DNA of 64,000 bases from UBA8752 sp964223495 (GCA_964223495.1 CAXQGL010000060.1:83790-147789), one strand, 5' to 3'; positions 16,419-25,083 are shown, numbered from the stretch's first letter. Notes: a model not told the origin generated them from the sequence alone. Numbers and translations are program-made.

Positions 16419-17408
16419 ATGGAACAGGATACGACCCCTTTCATCCGAAATTTCGCTGACCGCCACTACCGCCACTTCAACGCGGCAGTGATTGGTGACG
16501 CTGCGCGCGCCTACGAGGCATGCCTGCATCGCGGTGGACGCATGATGATCACCCTTGCGGGTGCGATGAGCACGGCGGAGCTCGGCCGCAGCCTCGCGGA
16601 GATGATCCGCCGCGACAAGGTGCACATCATCAGTTGCACGGGGGCCAACCTCGAAGAGGACATCATGAACCTCGTGGCGCACGACCATTACGAACGCGTA
16701 CCCCATTACCGAGACCTGTCTCCGGATGAGGAGCAGGCCCTGCTCGATCGTGGCCTGAACCGGGTGACCGACACCTGCATCCCCGAGGACGAGGCCTTCC
16801 GCAAGCTGGAAGGGGTGATGGTGGAACTGTGGAAGGAGGCCGAGCTGGCCGGCAAGCGCAAGTTTCCTCACGAGGTCTTCTACGACGCCCTGCTCTCGGG
16901 CCGGCTGGACGACGCCTTCCAGATCGACCCGGCGGACAGCTGGATGCACGCCGCGGCCGAAAAGGGGCTGCCCATCGTCTGTCCGGGATGGGAGGACAGT
17001 ACCCTCGGCAACATTTTCGCGGCCCATTGCATCGAAGGCGATGTGCAGCCATTGACCGTCAAGGGCGGCATTGAATACATGATGTCGCTCGCGGAATGGT
17101 ATACGCAGACCACGGAGGAGACCGGCGAAGGCGTCGGTTTCTTCCAGATCGGAGGTGGCATCGCAGGCGACTTCCCCATCTGCGTGGTGCCCATGCTGCA
17201 CCAGGACCTGGGTCGGACGGGCGTTCCCCTCTGGTCTTACTTCTGCCAGATTTCAGACAGCACGACCAGCTATGGCAGCTACTCCGGCGCTGTGCCCAAC
17301 GAAAAAATCACCTGGGGTAAGCTCGGTGTGGATACGCCGCGGTTCGTCATCGAATCCGATGCGACCATCGTGGCGCCCCTCTTTTTCGGCTGGCTTCTGG
17401 ACTGGTAA
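16419..17408 (+). CDS. Deoxyhypusine synthase-like polyamine enzyme
   Basis: Member of the deoxyhypusine synthase (DHS) family, about 329 residues. NAD-site segments are LAGAMSTAELGRSLAEMI, SCTGANLEEDIMNL and CPGWEDSTLGNIF. The catalytic lysine context ITWGKLGVD is kept, whereas the eukaryotic GGGVxKHH region reads IGGGIAGDFPI and lacks the histidines. Bacteria have no eIF5A, so protein modification is unlikely. In an operon making putrescine from arginine, an aminobutyl-transfer reaction such as homospermidine synthesis is the simplest inference; plant homospermidine synthase evolved from DHS, and homospermidine is common in Flavobacteria. The ATG lies 1 bp after the agmatinase stop. Confidence 0.88.
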   Translation: MEQDTTPFIRNFADRHYRHFNAAVIGDAARAYEACLHRGGRMMITLAGAMSTAELGRSLAEMIRRDKVHIISCTGANLEEDIMNLVAHDHYERVPHYRDLSPDEEQALLDRGLNRVTDTCIPEDEAFRKLEGVMVELWKEAELAGKRKFPHEVFYDALLSGRLDDAFQIDPADSWMHAAAEKGLPIVCPGWEDSTLGNIFAAHCIEGDVQPLTVKGGIEYMMSLAEWYTQTTEETGEGVGFFQIGGGIAGDFPICVVPMLHQDLGRTGVPLWSYFCQISDSTTSYGSYSGAVPNEKITWGKLGVDTPRFVIESDATIVAPLFFGWLLDW

Positions 17409-17420
17409 TCCCCATTGACC

Positions 17421-17693
17421 ATGAAACGCATCATCAAGAATTACGCGAACGTCGACGAGCGGCACCTCGGCCTCATTGCCGAAGCTTTTCCCGAGGGTTT
17501 CAGTGACGAGGACCTCCAGCTGATGAACCTGGCAGATGGCCGGACGATGAGCTGCCTCGAGGTCCGCACGGCGGATTGCATCTATCTCTTCCGCATCGAC
17601 CGGGCAATGCTCGAAGTGCTCGAGGAGAACATGGACGACAACTTCGACCTCGGTGACATTGACGAGGATGCATTGGAGGCGAGCGGCGACTGA
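17421..17693 (+). CDS. Small acidic conserved protein of the polyamine operon
   Basis: A 90-residue protein that I do not recognise. It starts MKRIIKNYANVDERHLG, has a central mixed segment with LMNLADGRTMSCLEVRT and DCIYLFRID, and ends in a strongly acidic tail (LEENMDDNFDLGDIDEDAL). No signal peptide or membrane segment is seen. It begins 12 bp after the DHS-like gene on the same strand, so it is very likely co-transcribed. An acidic tail could suit binding of cationic polyamines or of a basic partner, but that is only a guess. Confidence 0.75.
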   Translation: MKRIIKNYANVDERHLGLIAEAFPEGFSDEDLQLMNLADGRTMSCLEVRTADCIYLFRIDRAMLEVLEENMDDNFDLGDIDEDALEASGD

Positions 17694-17706
17694 CGCTTGT
17701 GCATTG

Positions 17707-17714
17707 TATATTCG
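17707..17714 (+). promoter_or_regulatory. Candidate -7 box (TATATTCG) for tRNA-Val(GAC)
   Basis: TATATTCG, 18 bases before the tRNA 5' end, the same form as the boxes before the other plus-strand tRNA genes. Confidence 0.4.
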
Positions 17715-17732
17715 CCGTCCGAATTCAGCAGA

Positions 17733-17807
17733 GGGTCATTAGCTCAGCTGGTTCAGAGCGCTGCCTTGACAGGGCAGAGGTCACTGGTTCGAGTCCAGTA
17801 TGACCCA
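17733..17807 (+). tRNA. tRNA-Val (GAC)
   Basis: Acceptor GGGTCAT pairs with ATGACCC, D arm GCTCAGCTGGTTCAGAGC, anticodon stem CTGCC/GGCAG around loop TTGACAG (anticodon GAC, codons GUC/GUU), T arm ACTGG-TTCGAGT-CCAGT, discriminator A. CCA is not encoded (CAA follows). Confidence 0.95.
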
Positions 17808-17812
17808 CAAGG

Positions 17813-17840
17813 AACCCGGCTTCGCGCCGGGTTTTCTTTT
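17813..17840 (+). terminator. Intrinsic terminator after tRNA-Val(GAC)
   Basis: Stem AACCCGGC/GCCGGGTT with a TTCGC loop, then TTCTTTT. It separates the polyamine operon and tRNA from feoA. Confidence 0.8.
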
Positions 17841-17926
17841 GATGTACGGCCCCATACCGGGCGCCATTGGCAAAATCCCCCGTTCGGGGGAGGCGTTCAT
17901 TGGAAGGGTTGGGTGAGCTTTGCAGT

Positions 17927-18160
17927 ATGGATCTCAAGCGACTCAGCGACCTCGAAGCCAGTGAAGGGGGTACCCTCACCCGCATCGACGCCCCGGAGGG
18001 CATGCTGGCGCTCATGGAGATGGGTTGCATTGTGGGAGAGGACATCGAGGTCCGGCACATTGCCCCATTGGGTGATCCGCTGGCCGTATCCGCAGGAGGA
18101 CATGTGGTGACCTTGCGCAGGGAGCAGGCGGACCTCATGTGGGTCAAGCCCTTCAGCTGA
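17927..18160 (+). CDS. feoA: Ferrous iron transport protein A (FeoA)
   Basis: A 77-residue SH3-like FeoA protein, a cytoplasmic accessory of the FeoB iron channel. Segments GGTLTRIDAPEGMLALMEMG, VGEDIEVRHIAPLGDPLAV and the C-terminal LRREQADLMWVKPFS match the family. The ATG at 17927 places the start right after a CTTTGC word (GAGCTTTGCAGT), reminiscent of the promoter-like boxes elsewhere. The gene faces feoB and their 3' ends overlap by 8 bp, unlike the usual feoAB operon. Confidence 0.88.
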   Translation: MDLKRLSDLEASEGGTLTRIDAPEGMLALMEMGCIVGEDIEVRHIAPLGDPLAVSAGGHVVTLRREQADLMWVKPFS

Positions 18161-20261
18161 GCGAGGCATAGGTCAACCAGGCCGCGAGATAGGCGAGGAC
18201 CGTCATGCCGATGGCTTGCCATGCCGCAAATTTCCAGCCTCCCAATTCCTGTCGGACGATGGCGATGGTGGACACACACTGCATCGCGAGCATGTAGAAA
18301 ACAATGAGGGACATGGCCGTTGCGGCACCGAGGACGGGCTGGCCGGTCTTCGGGTTCCGCTCCTTGCCGAGCCTTTCCTTGAGATTCCGGATGCCCTCAT
18401 CGCTGTCCGGCGAGGCGTAGAGGGTGGCCATGGTACCCACGAACACTTCACGCGCTGCGAAGGAGGCGATCAGGGCCACCCCCATGCGGCCATCATAGCC
18501 CAGAGGCGCAATCGCCGGCTCGATGAAAGCCCCCATCCGTCCGGACCAAGAGGCGTCCATGCGTGCAGCCTGCCATGTGCGTTCAATGGCCGCATGGTCC
18601 GGGCTGTTCGACTCCATCTGTGCCACCCTCGCGGCATATTGGGCATCCACGGATTCGAATCCGTCCGGCGCCGTGTTGGACAACACCCAGAGGATCAGGG
18701 AGACGATGACGATGACCTTGCCGGCCCCTTCGACAAAGGCGCGCGCCTGGAGCCAGACCTGTTCCAGGGTGCGTTTCAACGACGGTACCCGGTAAGGAGG
18801 CCATTCCTGCAGAAAATGGGTCGGGGCAGCTTTCGGGAGGCCCTTGTGCAGGATGAAGGCAAGGAGCAATCCCGCGAACAGGCCAGCTGCATATATGCCG
18901 AAGAGGAAGAGGCCCTGCAGGTTGAGCAGTCCGCCGGGCCCCCACGGTTGGGAGGGCACCACGAAACCGATGAGGAAGAGGTACACCGGCAGCCGTGCCG
19001 AGCAGGTCATCCACGGCGTGACAAGAATGGTCAGGAGCCGCTCGCGTTTGCCCGGAATGGTGCGTGCACCGAGGATCGCGGGAATGGCACAAGCGAACCC
19101 TCCAAGCAGCGGAATCGCGGAACGCCCATCCAAGCCAAGTGCCCTCAGCCAGCGGTCGTTCATGAAGGCCACCCGGGTCATGTAGCCGCTTTCCTCCAGT
19201 GCCGCGATGGCACCAAACAGAATGGCAATCTGAGGGACGAAGATGACCACCCCACCCAAACCCGCGAGCAGGCCATCCACGATGAGGTCAGTCCACCAGC
19301 CTTCCGGCATCACGGATCGGCAAGTCTCCATGAGCCACCCCATGCCTTCGTCAATGCGGTCCATCGGCCAGTTGGCCCACGCATAGACTGCTTGGAAAAT
19401 CAGGAAGAAGACAGCCATCAGAATCAGGGGGCCGATGAACCTGTGCGTGAGGATTCTGTCTATGCGCGCACTGATGCTGTGGCTGGTTGGTGGATTCTGT
19501 CCCAATGCTGCCGTGGCGATTTCACGAACCTGTCGACTGCGGTGTGCGGCTTCGCCCAGTTGAAGTTCAGCAGCACCGCAACCCGTGGCATTCCGGACAT
19601 CGTCCAAAGCTTGTTTTCCTTCCGGGCCCAGCCATGAAGGGATGTCGTCGGCAGTCACGAGCAGTTCGAGTCCTGCTACGTTGAGATGTGGAAGACAGGC
19701 TCCCAATGGCGCAAGGTCCACGCGGGAACGCCATCCTGTGGCCTGTTGGCTGAGCGGTTCCCGCTGAACGGGCAATGATCCACTGAAGAGGACTTCCTTC
19801 AGGGCTTCGGTGCCCCGTCCGTTGAGGGCGTGAATGGCGAGAACAGGGCAATCGAGTCTTGCGGAAAGCGCATCCCGCGACCAGCTGGTCGGGGCAGTTT
19901 CGTTCACCACCACGATGGTGGGCAACCCCAGATCCAGGACCTGAAGGGTGAGGTACAGGTTGCGCTTGAGGTTGGCAGCGTCGAGGACCAGGATGATGCC
20001 ATCCGGTCTGTGTTCGTGATCCGGATTGAAGAGGGCATCGCGGGTGACCGCTTCATCGAGTGCCTTTGGATGAAGGCTGTATGCACCCGGCAGATCGATG
20101 AGCTCCACCATTCCAGCGGAGGCATTGCCTCCCCGCATCGGGGCCACCACCGGATCGACGGTCACACCAGGGAGGTTGGCCACCTTCGCGTTGGAACCCG
20201 TGAGCAGGTTGAACAGCGACGTCTTGCCACAGTTGGGATTGCCGACCAGTGCGTACTTCAT
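18153..20261 (-). CDS. feoB: Ferrous iron transporter FeoB
   Basis: Inner-membrane Fe(II) transporter with an N-terminal GTPase domain and about 8 or more membrane segments. G1 is GNPNCGKTSLFN, G3 is LIDLPGAYSL, and the two gates are recognisable (GGFACAIPAILGARTI with the conserved Cys, and CSARLPVYLFLIG). The G4 position reads IVVVNETAPTSW: the Asp of NxxD, which gives guanine specificity, is absent, so nucleotide use may be altered. Length is 702 residues. The ATG at 20261 was chosen because the P-loop follows at the expected distance; it overlaps the stop of the EnvC-like gene. It is the last gene of the minus-strand group that includes DUF4292. Confidence 0.94.
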   Translation of the reverse strand: MKYALVGNPNCGKTSLFNLLTGSNAKVANLPGVTVDPVVAPMRGGNASAGMVELIDLPGAYSLHPKALDEAVTRDALFNPDHEHRPDGIILVLDAANLKRNLYLTLQVLDLGLPTIVVVNETAPTSWSRDALSARLDCPVLAIHALNGRGTEALKEVLFSGSLPVQREPLSQQATGWRSRVDLAPLGACLPHLNVAGLELLVTADDIPSWLGPEGKQALDDVRNATGCGAAELQLGEAAHRSRQVREIATAALGQNPPTSHSISARIDRILTHRFIGPLILMAVFFLIFQAVYAWANWPMDRIDEGMGWLMETCRSVMPEGWWTDLIVDGLLAGLGGVVIFVPQIAILFGAIAALEESGYMTRVAFMNDRWLRALGLDGRSAIPLLGGFACAIPAILGARTIPGKRERLLTILVTPWMTCSARLPVYLFLIGFVVPSQPWGPGGLLNLQGLFLFGIYAAGLFAGLLLAFILHKGLPKAAPTHFLQEWPPYRVPSLKRTLEQVWLQARAFVEGAGKVIVIVSLILWVLSNTAPDGFESVDAQYAARVAQMESNSPDHAAIERTWQAARMDASWSGRMGAFIEPAIAPLGYDGRMGVALIASFAAREVFVGTMATLYASPDSDEGIRNLKERLGKERNPKTGQPVLGAATAMSLIVFYMLAMQCVSTIAIVRQELGGWKFAAWQAIGMTVLAYLAAWLTYASLS

Positions 20262-21490
20262 TGCGCAATCCAAGCTGCCGGGTCCAGGGGTGTGCTCCCT
20301 TGGGCATCCCAGATCTCGAAATGGGCCCGATGCCCATTGCCCAAGTCCAATACGGTGCCCAGGACTTCACCGGTGCGCACGTCATCTCCATTGTTCACGC
20401 TGGCCTGCGAGAGGTTGGCGTATACCGTGCGGTGGGAGCCGTGGTCGACCATGACCACCATGCCTCCGCCGGGGATGTTGATGACATTGGATACCCGGCC
20501 ACTGAAGACCGCGCGAACGACCGTCCCTGCGGAGGTGGCAATGTCGACCCCCCTGCGTTCAATCTTGATGCCCGGCAATGTGGGGTGGCTGTGGGTACCG
20601 AACCGTCCTACGATCACCCCCTCTGCCACCGGCCAAGGCAGTTTGCCTTTGTTGGCCTTGAATTCAGCGCCGATGATGCGGCCCTCTGGGGTTGCACCAA
20701 ATCCGGCTTCTGCAGTGGAGGCCCGGTTGGCCTCCGCGATGAGGCGGTCGATGGCCTTGCCCAATTCGGCGCGCCGGGACTCCTCCCTCGCCAACTGGTC
20801 CTTCAACTGGCGTTCCTGTGACCGGAGGTCGGACAGGAGCCGTTCCTGCTTGCGGGTACTGGTCCTTGCGGCATCACGCTCGGACCTCAGTTGGCCCTCC
20901 ACCTCGACGAGATCCGCCCGTTCCTGGCGCAAGGCGCCCAGCTCTTCGCGAAGGGTCTCCGTCGTCGCGGTGATGCGCTCCGCCTGGGTCCTGCGGCTTC
21001 GGCCGTATTCTTCGATGAGCAGCAGGCGGCGAAAGGCCTGCGCGGTACTCTCGGCATCCAGAAGCAATCCCCAGATGGCATTCCCTCCCTCCAGCTTCGC
21101 GGCCAACCGGATCATGTCGGCATACTCCTCCTTCAGCGCATTCAATTGATGATCGGCCTCTTCCACGCGCTGTTTCCGCTCGTCCAGACGGATTTCCGCA
21201 GCCCGGCGTTCCCGCCCCAGGTTGCCCAATAACTGCTGTCTCAGGGCCAATTCCTCCTGCAACAGGGAGAGTTGTTGCGTCGTGCGCTGCTGGTCGTCCC
21301 GGGCCTCTGAAATCAGGGATTGGGTGGCGGCGATGCGTGCGGATATGGCTTCGCGCTCCGCCTCCAGCTTGGCTTGCTCACCTTGTCCAAACGCGGGCAG
21401 CATGCAAGCTGACAGCAGCAAACACAGGCAAACCCTGAATTGAAATGGGCTTGTGATGCCGTCAGAATTTCGTCCGCCGCTCAACATCAT
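20258..21490 (-). CDS. EnvC-like murein hydrolase activator (degenerate LytM)
   Basis: Exported coiled-coil plus LytM-domain protein of about 410 residues. After the signal sequence (CLLLSACMLPAFG), long heptad-rich helices run to about residue 270, then a C-terminal M23-fold domain. The zinc motifs are broken: HxxxD reads RRGVDIA without the His, and the last motif is GHRAHFEIW. As in E. coli EnvC, this suggests an amidase activator rather than a peptidase. The ATGATG at 21490 overlaps the DUF4292 end by 29 bp. The order TPR-DUF4292-EnvC is commonly conserved in Bacteroidetes. No amidase gene is present in the window. Confidence 0.87.
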   Translation of the reverse strand: MMLSGGRNSDGITSPFQFRVCLCLLLSACMLPAFGQGEQAKLEAEREAISARIAATQSLISEARDDQQRTTQQLSLLQEELALRQQLLGNLGRERRAAEIRLDERKQRVEEADHQLNALKEEYADMIRLAAKLEGGNAIWGLLLDAESTAQAFRRLLLIEEYGRSRRTQAERITATTETLREELGALRQERADLVEVEGQLRSERDAARTSTRKQERLLSDLRSQERQLKDQLAREESRRAELGKAIDRLIAEANRASTAEAGFGATPEGRIIGAEFKANKGKLPWPVAEGVIVGRFGTHSHPTLPGIKIERRGVDIATSAGTVVRAVFSGRVSNVINIPGGGMVVMVDHGSHRTVYANLSQASVNNGDDVRTGEVLGTVLDLGNGHRAHFEIWDAQGSTPLDPAAWIAQ

Positions 21491-22358
21491 CTGGAATTTC
21501 AAACGGCATCTGATAGGCTTTGTCGTAACGTGCCCGGAGGATTTCGATCACGACCTCATGAATGCCCATGGGAGACGAGACGGCCAACCGGGTCCGGTGG
21601 GGGATCCAGCCGCCGGCTTCCGGTTCGAAACCACCATGGCTGATCTCAACGGACCGCGCATTGTAGAGGTCGTCAAACCGGGTGCGTGTCAGTTGGTATC
21701 CGAGTCCGTCAAACCAGTAGCGTTTCACGAGCAGGTCCTCATCGTCCGATCTGCTGAGCACGCGTTCCTGCACATCATCAGAGGCATCCACCATCAGGCT
21801 GTCCTCGGGGTTGATTTCCTTTTCCTTGACCCCGACCAATCGGCGGACGCGGCGCTTGTACTTGCTGATCAACAGGTGTTCGCGGCCATCGACCTTGGAG
21901 ATGTACTTGCTGTCCTCATCGAAGAGGTTGATGGCTTCACCGGTCAGGATGTGCTGGGCCATGTCGAAGGTGAGCTCCGTCCCCAGCAGGCTGTCGAACG
22001 CCGCATAGTCCCCGGTATAACCGAACCTGTTTCCCGGTACTTTGGAGAGGAACCGCACGGAGTCCTCCGTCAGGACGACGCGGGCTGCCTCCACACCCAA
22101 TGCTGGTGTGATGCTCAGCCAGATGGCGGAATCCCTGCGCATCCGGACATTGACCTTGAACGAGTTGGTTTCTCCGTCGAGGTCTGTTTCCACCTGAAGC
22201 CGCATGGCGGACCAGACCGGTTTGGCGATGGTGGCCTGGTGCTTCCGCAGGATGGTCCCGGCACTTTCCGACCGGATGGGCTTCCCGCGCTCGAGACGGC
22301 GCATGTTCGTGCAACCGGCCAGCAGGATGAGCGGAATGAACAGTGCAGCGATCCTCAT
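21462..22358 (-). CDS. DUF4292 lipoprotein
   Basis: Lipoprotein of about 298 residues with signal peptide and lipobox LAGC near residue 16. The body matches the DUF4292 family, predicted to have a LolA/LppX-like beta fold that may hold lipid; segments such as DSAIWLSITPALGVEAARVV and GLGYQLTRTRFDDLY are characteristic. It sits between a TPR lipoprotein (4-bp overlap of start and stop) and the EnvC-like gene, an arrangement typical of Bacteroidetes. Function is unproven; the context suggests envelope assembly. The ATG at 22358 gives a proper signal peptide, whereas upstream codons do not. Confidence 0.85.
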   Translation of the reverse strand: MRIAALFIPLILLAGCTNMRRLERGKPIRSESAGTILRKHQATIAKPVWSAMRLQVETDLDGETNSFKVNVRMRRDSAIWLSITPALGVEAARVVLTEDSVRFLSKVPGNRFGYTGDYAAFDSLLGTELTFDMAQHILTGEAINLFDEDSKYISKVDGREHLLISKYKRRVRRLVGVKEKEINPEDSLMVDASDDVQERVLSRSDDEDLLVKRYWFDGLGYQLTRTRFDDLYNARSVEISHGGFEPEAGGWIPHRTRLAVSSPMGIHEVVIEILRARYDKAYQMPFEIPDDVERRTKF

Positions 22359-24079
22359 TCCTTCCCGAGTTTCTTCAGGATCCGTTCCGACGCCCCCCCT
22401 GTATCGAGGGCCGCCTGCCACTTTATCCTGGCCTCAGCCATCCGCCCCAATGCCTCCAGGATGTCACCGGCGTGTTCGAGCACGGTGGCGGTCGGACGTT
22501 CACCCTCATGGACCAAGGCCAACTCTATCCAAGTCAGGGCCTCTGCATGCTCACCATTTCGGTGGAGGGCCCACGCATAGGTGTCCTCGAAATTGGCATT
22601 CCCGGGGGAGAGGGCCACCACCCTTGACGCCATTTCCACTGCCCGTTCAGTTTTCGCACCGCGAACGGAGAGGTAATAGGCGTAATTGTTCAGGGCCAGG
22701 ATGTTCTGGGGGTTGGCTTCGAGGGCCATCTCGAACCACCCGTCGGATGCATCGTGGTCTCCCCGGTCATGGGTGAGCTGTGCCAACATGGTCAGTACGT
22801 CGGAATCGAAGTCCGGCCGGTCGACGATGAGGTTGCGCGCCACCTTGAGTTGGCGTTCCGCGGCGCGGTCATCGCCGAGTTCCATGTAGGCCATACCCCT
22901 GAAATAGGGAAAGACCGGCAGGTTGGGGAACAGGCCACCTGCGGACTCGGCCAACTGTTCTAGCCGCTCCCATTGGTTGGATGCGATGGCCAGCTGGCAG
23001 GCTTCAAGCCAACGGTCGGCGGAATTGGCATCGCGGTCCAATGCCTCTTCCAATGCGTCAAGCGCACCTTCTGCATCGCCCTCGATTTCGCGCAGGGCGG
23101 CCAGCAGCTCATAGGGTCCGGCCTCCGAGGGGTATCCTTCGAGCAGGAGTTCGATCAGCTTCTGCGCCTCAGGCCTGAGGGCCGAATTCGGCATTTCCGC
23201 CAATTCCAGATAGGTCCATGTGATGTCCAGTTTTTCGGCGAGCGGGACATCTTCCGAGGAAAAGGCTTTGCGCACATGGGAGCGGGCTGCATCCGTCTCG
23301 CCTTTCGAAGTGAGCATGTGGGCCCATTCGAGGTGGAGCCTGCCGTTTCCTGTGCGTTCCAATGCAGTCTGAAGCACGGTTTCGGCTTCCTTGTTTCGTC
23401 CCATCGAGGACAGGATACGGGCGTGTTGCAAGGGCGCTTCAACGACTTCCGGGAAATCCCGTTCCACATCCGCAAGGTTGCCCAACGCCCCGTCGATGTC
23501 ACCCGCAGCGATGTTCAAGCGGTGGCGTTCGAAGTGCCACTCAGGGTCCGGCCCCCATTCCTTTTCGAGGACGTCCACCACTTCCGCGGCATCCCCGTAC
23601 CGTCCCTCCGCGCTCCGAAGGTCCAGCAGCATCATGGCGGCCACATCATCTTCCGGCTTGTTCATCAGCAACCACTCCAAGGCGAGATCCGCCTCGGCAT
23701 TGCGTCCGAGTTCGAGGGCGATTTCAGCGAACTCCCTCCTGAACCAAGGGTTTTCGGATTCCAATGCCACGGCGCGGTCAATGGCGACCATGGCCGCATT
23801 CCACTGTCCATCCATGCGCTCGATCCGGGCCAATTCGAAATGCACCACCGCGGCATCGGGGTCGGCATCGAGGCAGGCGAGGAGGGATTCACGCGCTCCG
23901 GACCGGTCCCCCTTGATCTTGGCCAACTGAGCGTCGTAATAGGCCGAATGGAATTCGGAGTCCACCGCCCCGAGCTCACCGCCAGTGCCTGCCCCCGCCC
24001 TGCTCAGCACGCCACAGCCCCCCAGTACGAGGGAAACCACCGTAAAGCATGCGAGCAACCGGAAGGGGAAACGCGACAT
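22355..24079 (-). CDS. TPR-repeat lipoprotein
   Basis: A 574-residue lipoprotein (lipobox LGGC near residue 22) made almost entirely of tetratricopeptide repeats, visible from the recurring Ala/Leu/Tyr spacing, for example AVVHFELARIERMDGQWNAA, AADLALEWLLMNKPEDDVA-like units and the C-terminal PQNILALNNYAYYLSVRG followed by NANFEDTYAWALHRNGEHAE. TPR lipoproteins act as scaffolds in the periplasm. It lies between a nucleotidyltransferase gene (1-bp overlap) and DUF4292, a commonly conserved order. The exact partner is unknown. Confidence 0.88.
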   Translation of the reverse strand: MSRFPFRLLACFTVVSLVLGGCGVLSRAGAGTGGELGAVDSEFHSAYYDAQLAKIKGDRSGARESLLACLDADPDAAVVHFELARIERMDGQWNAAMVAIDRAVALESENPWFRREFAEIALELGRNAEADLALEWLLMNKPEDDVAAMMLLDLRSAEGRYGDAAEVVDVLEKEWGPDPEWHFERHRLNIAAGDIDGALGNLADVERDFPEVVEAPLQHARILSSMGRNKEAETVLQTALERTGNGRLHLEWAHMLTSKGETDAARSHVRKAFSSEDVPLAEKLDITWTYLELAEMPNSALRPEAQKLIELLLEGYPSEAGPYELLAALREIEGDAEGALDALEEALDRDANSADRWLEACQLAIASNQWERLEQLAESAGGLFPNLPVFPYFRGMAYMELGDDRAAERQLKVARNLIVDRPDFDSDVLTMLAQLTHDRGDHDASDGWFEMALEANPQNILALNNYAYYLSVRGAKTERAVEMASRVVALSPGNANFEDTYAWALHRNGEHAEALTWIELALVHEGERPTATVLEHAGDILEALGRMAEARIKWQAALDTGGASERILKKLGKE

Positions 24080-25083
24080 CAGCAGGTTGTTTCGGAGTAA
24101 TCACCCAAGCTGAGGTCCACCGCATTGCGGACGACCCGGGACTTGTTGCCGATCATGGAACCACTCAGGTGGGCCCCCTTGATGTGGCTGTCCGTCCCCA
24201 CCAGACAGTCCGCCAGGATTGCGTCCTCCACGACGGTCCCGGGTCCAATGGTGACGCGGGGCCCGACAACCGAACGCTTGATGACCGCTCCGGGCAGGAT
24301 CAGACACGGTGGGATGATGACACTGTCCTCGACGCTGGCATCGGAATCGGTCACCGCAGAGACGCCGAGGAATTCCAGCATGCGGCCATTGGTCTCCACG
24401 GTTACGGCGCGGTTGCCACAGTCCATCCATGCAGTGACTTCGCCCGGCAGGAAACGGGCACCCTGTGAGGTCAACGCCCGCATGGCGTCCGGCAATTGAA
24501 ATTCGCCCCCCTTCATCATGTTGCCATCAATCAGGACGTCGATTTCCCGCCGCAGTGCCCCACCATCCTTGAAGTGGTAAATGCCGATCATCGCCAGATC
24601 TGAAACGGGTGTCTCGGGCTTTTCCGCATATTCCCGTATGATGCCCTGGTCATCCAGGACGACCACACCGAATTGTCGCGGGTCCTCGATGCGCTTGACG
24701 AAGAGGTGTCCGTCCGCTCCCGGATCAAGCTTGAAATCCGCCCGGAAGAGGGTATCCGCAAAGGCCACCACGGTTTCTCCTTCCAACCATTCCTTGGCGC
24801 ACCAGACCGCATGTGCGGTGCCGAGCGGCTGATCCTGATGGTGGATGTGGCCTTCCGCCCCAAGCGCGGCCGCCAGGGCCAGCAGGTCGGATTCCACCTG
24901 TTCACCGAAATCACCAATCACGAAGGCAATGTGGTCGAATGGCTTGGGACTCATCCTTGTGAGGTCCTCCACGAGGTGTTGCACGATGGGTTTGCCCGCA
25001 ACGTGCACGAGCGGCTTTGGCACCGTGAGGGTATGTGGACGCAGCCGGCTCCCCCTTCCGGCCATGGGGATGATGAGGTTCAT
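24079..25083 (-). CDS. Sugar-phosphate nucleotidyltransferase
   Basis: Nucleotidyltransferase of about 334 residues. The Rossmann-like GT-A domain begins NLIIPMAGRGSRLRPHTLTV with the signature GxGxRL and PKPLV; the C-terminal third is a left-handed beta-helix with hexad repeats (SVVGPRVTIGPGTVVEDAIL). Relatives make NDP-glucose, NDP-mannose or UDP-GlcNAc for surface glycans; the substrate cannot be assigned. The ATG at 25083 (MNLIIPMAG) overlaps the dut stop. It belongs to the train ECH-dut-NTase-TPR-DUF4292-EnvC-feoB. Confidence 0.88.
   Translation of the reverse strand: MNLIIPMAGRGSRLRPHTLTVPKPLVHVAGKPIVQHLVEDLTRMSPKPFDHIAFVIGDFGEQVESDLLALAAALGAEGHIHHQDQPLGTAHAVWCAKEWLEGETVVAFADTLFRADFKLDPGADGHLFVKRIEDPRQFGVVVLDDQGIIREYAEKPETPVSDLAMIGIYHFKDGGALRREIDVLIDGNMMKGGEFQLPDAMRALTSQGARFLPGEVTAWMDCGNRAVTVETNGRMLEFLGVSAVTDSDASVEDSVIIPPCLILPGAVIKRSVVGPRVTIGPGTVVEDAILADCLVGTDSHIKGAHLSGSMIGNKSRVVRNAVDLSLGDYSETTC

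Noticed and set aside
16419..17408. True deoxyhypusine synthase modifying a protein
   Set aside because: Bacteria have no eIF5A, the KHH active-site histidines are absent, and the operon makes small polyamines.
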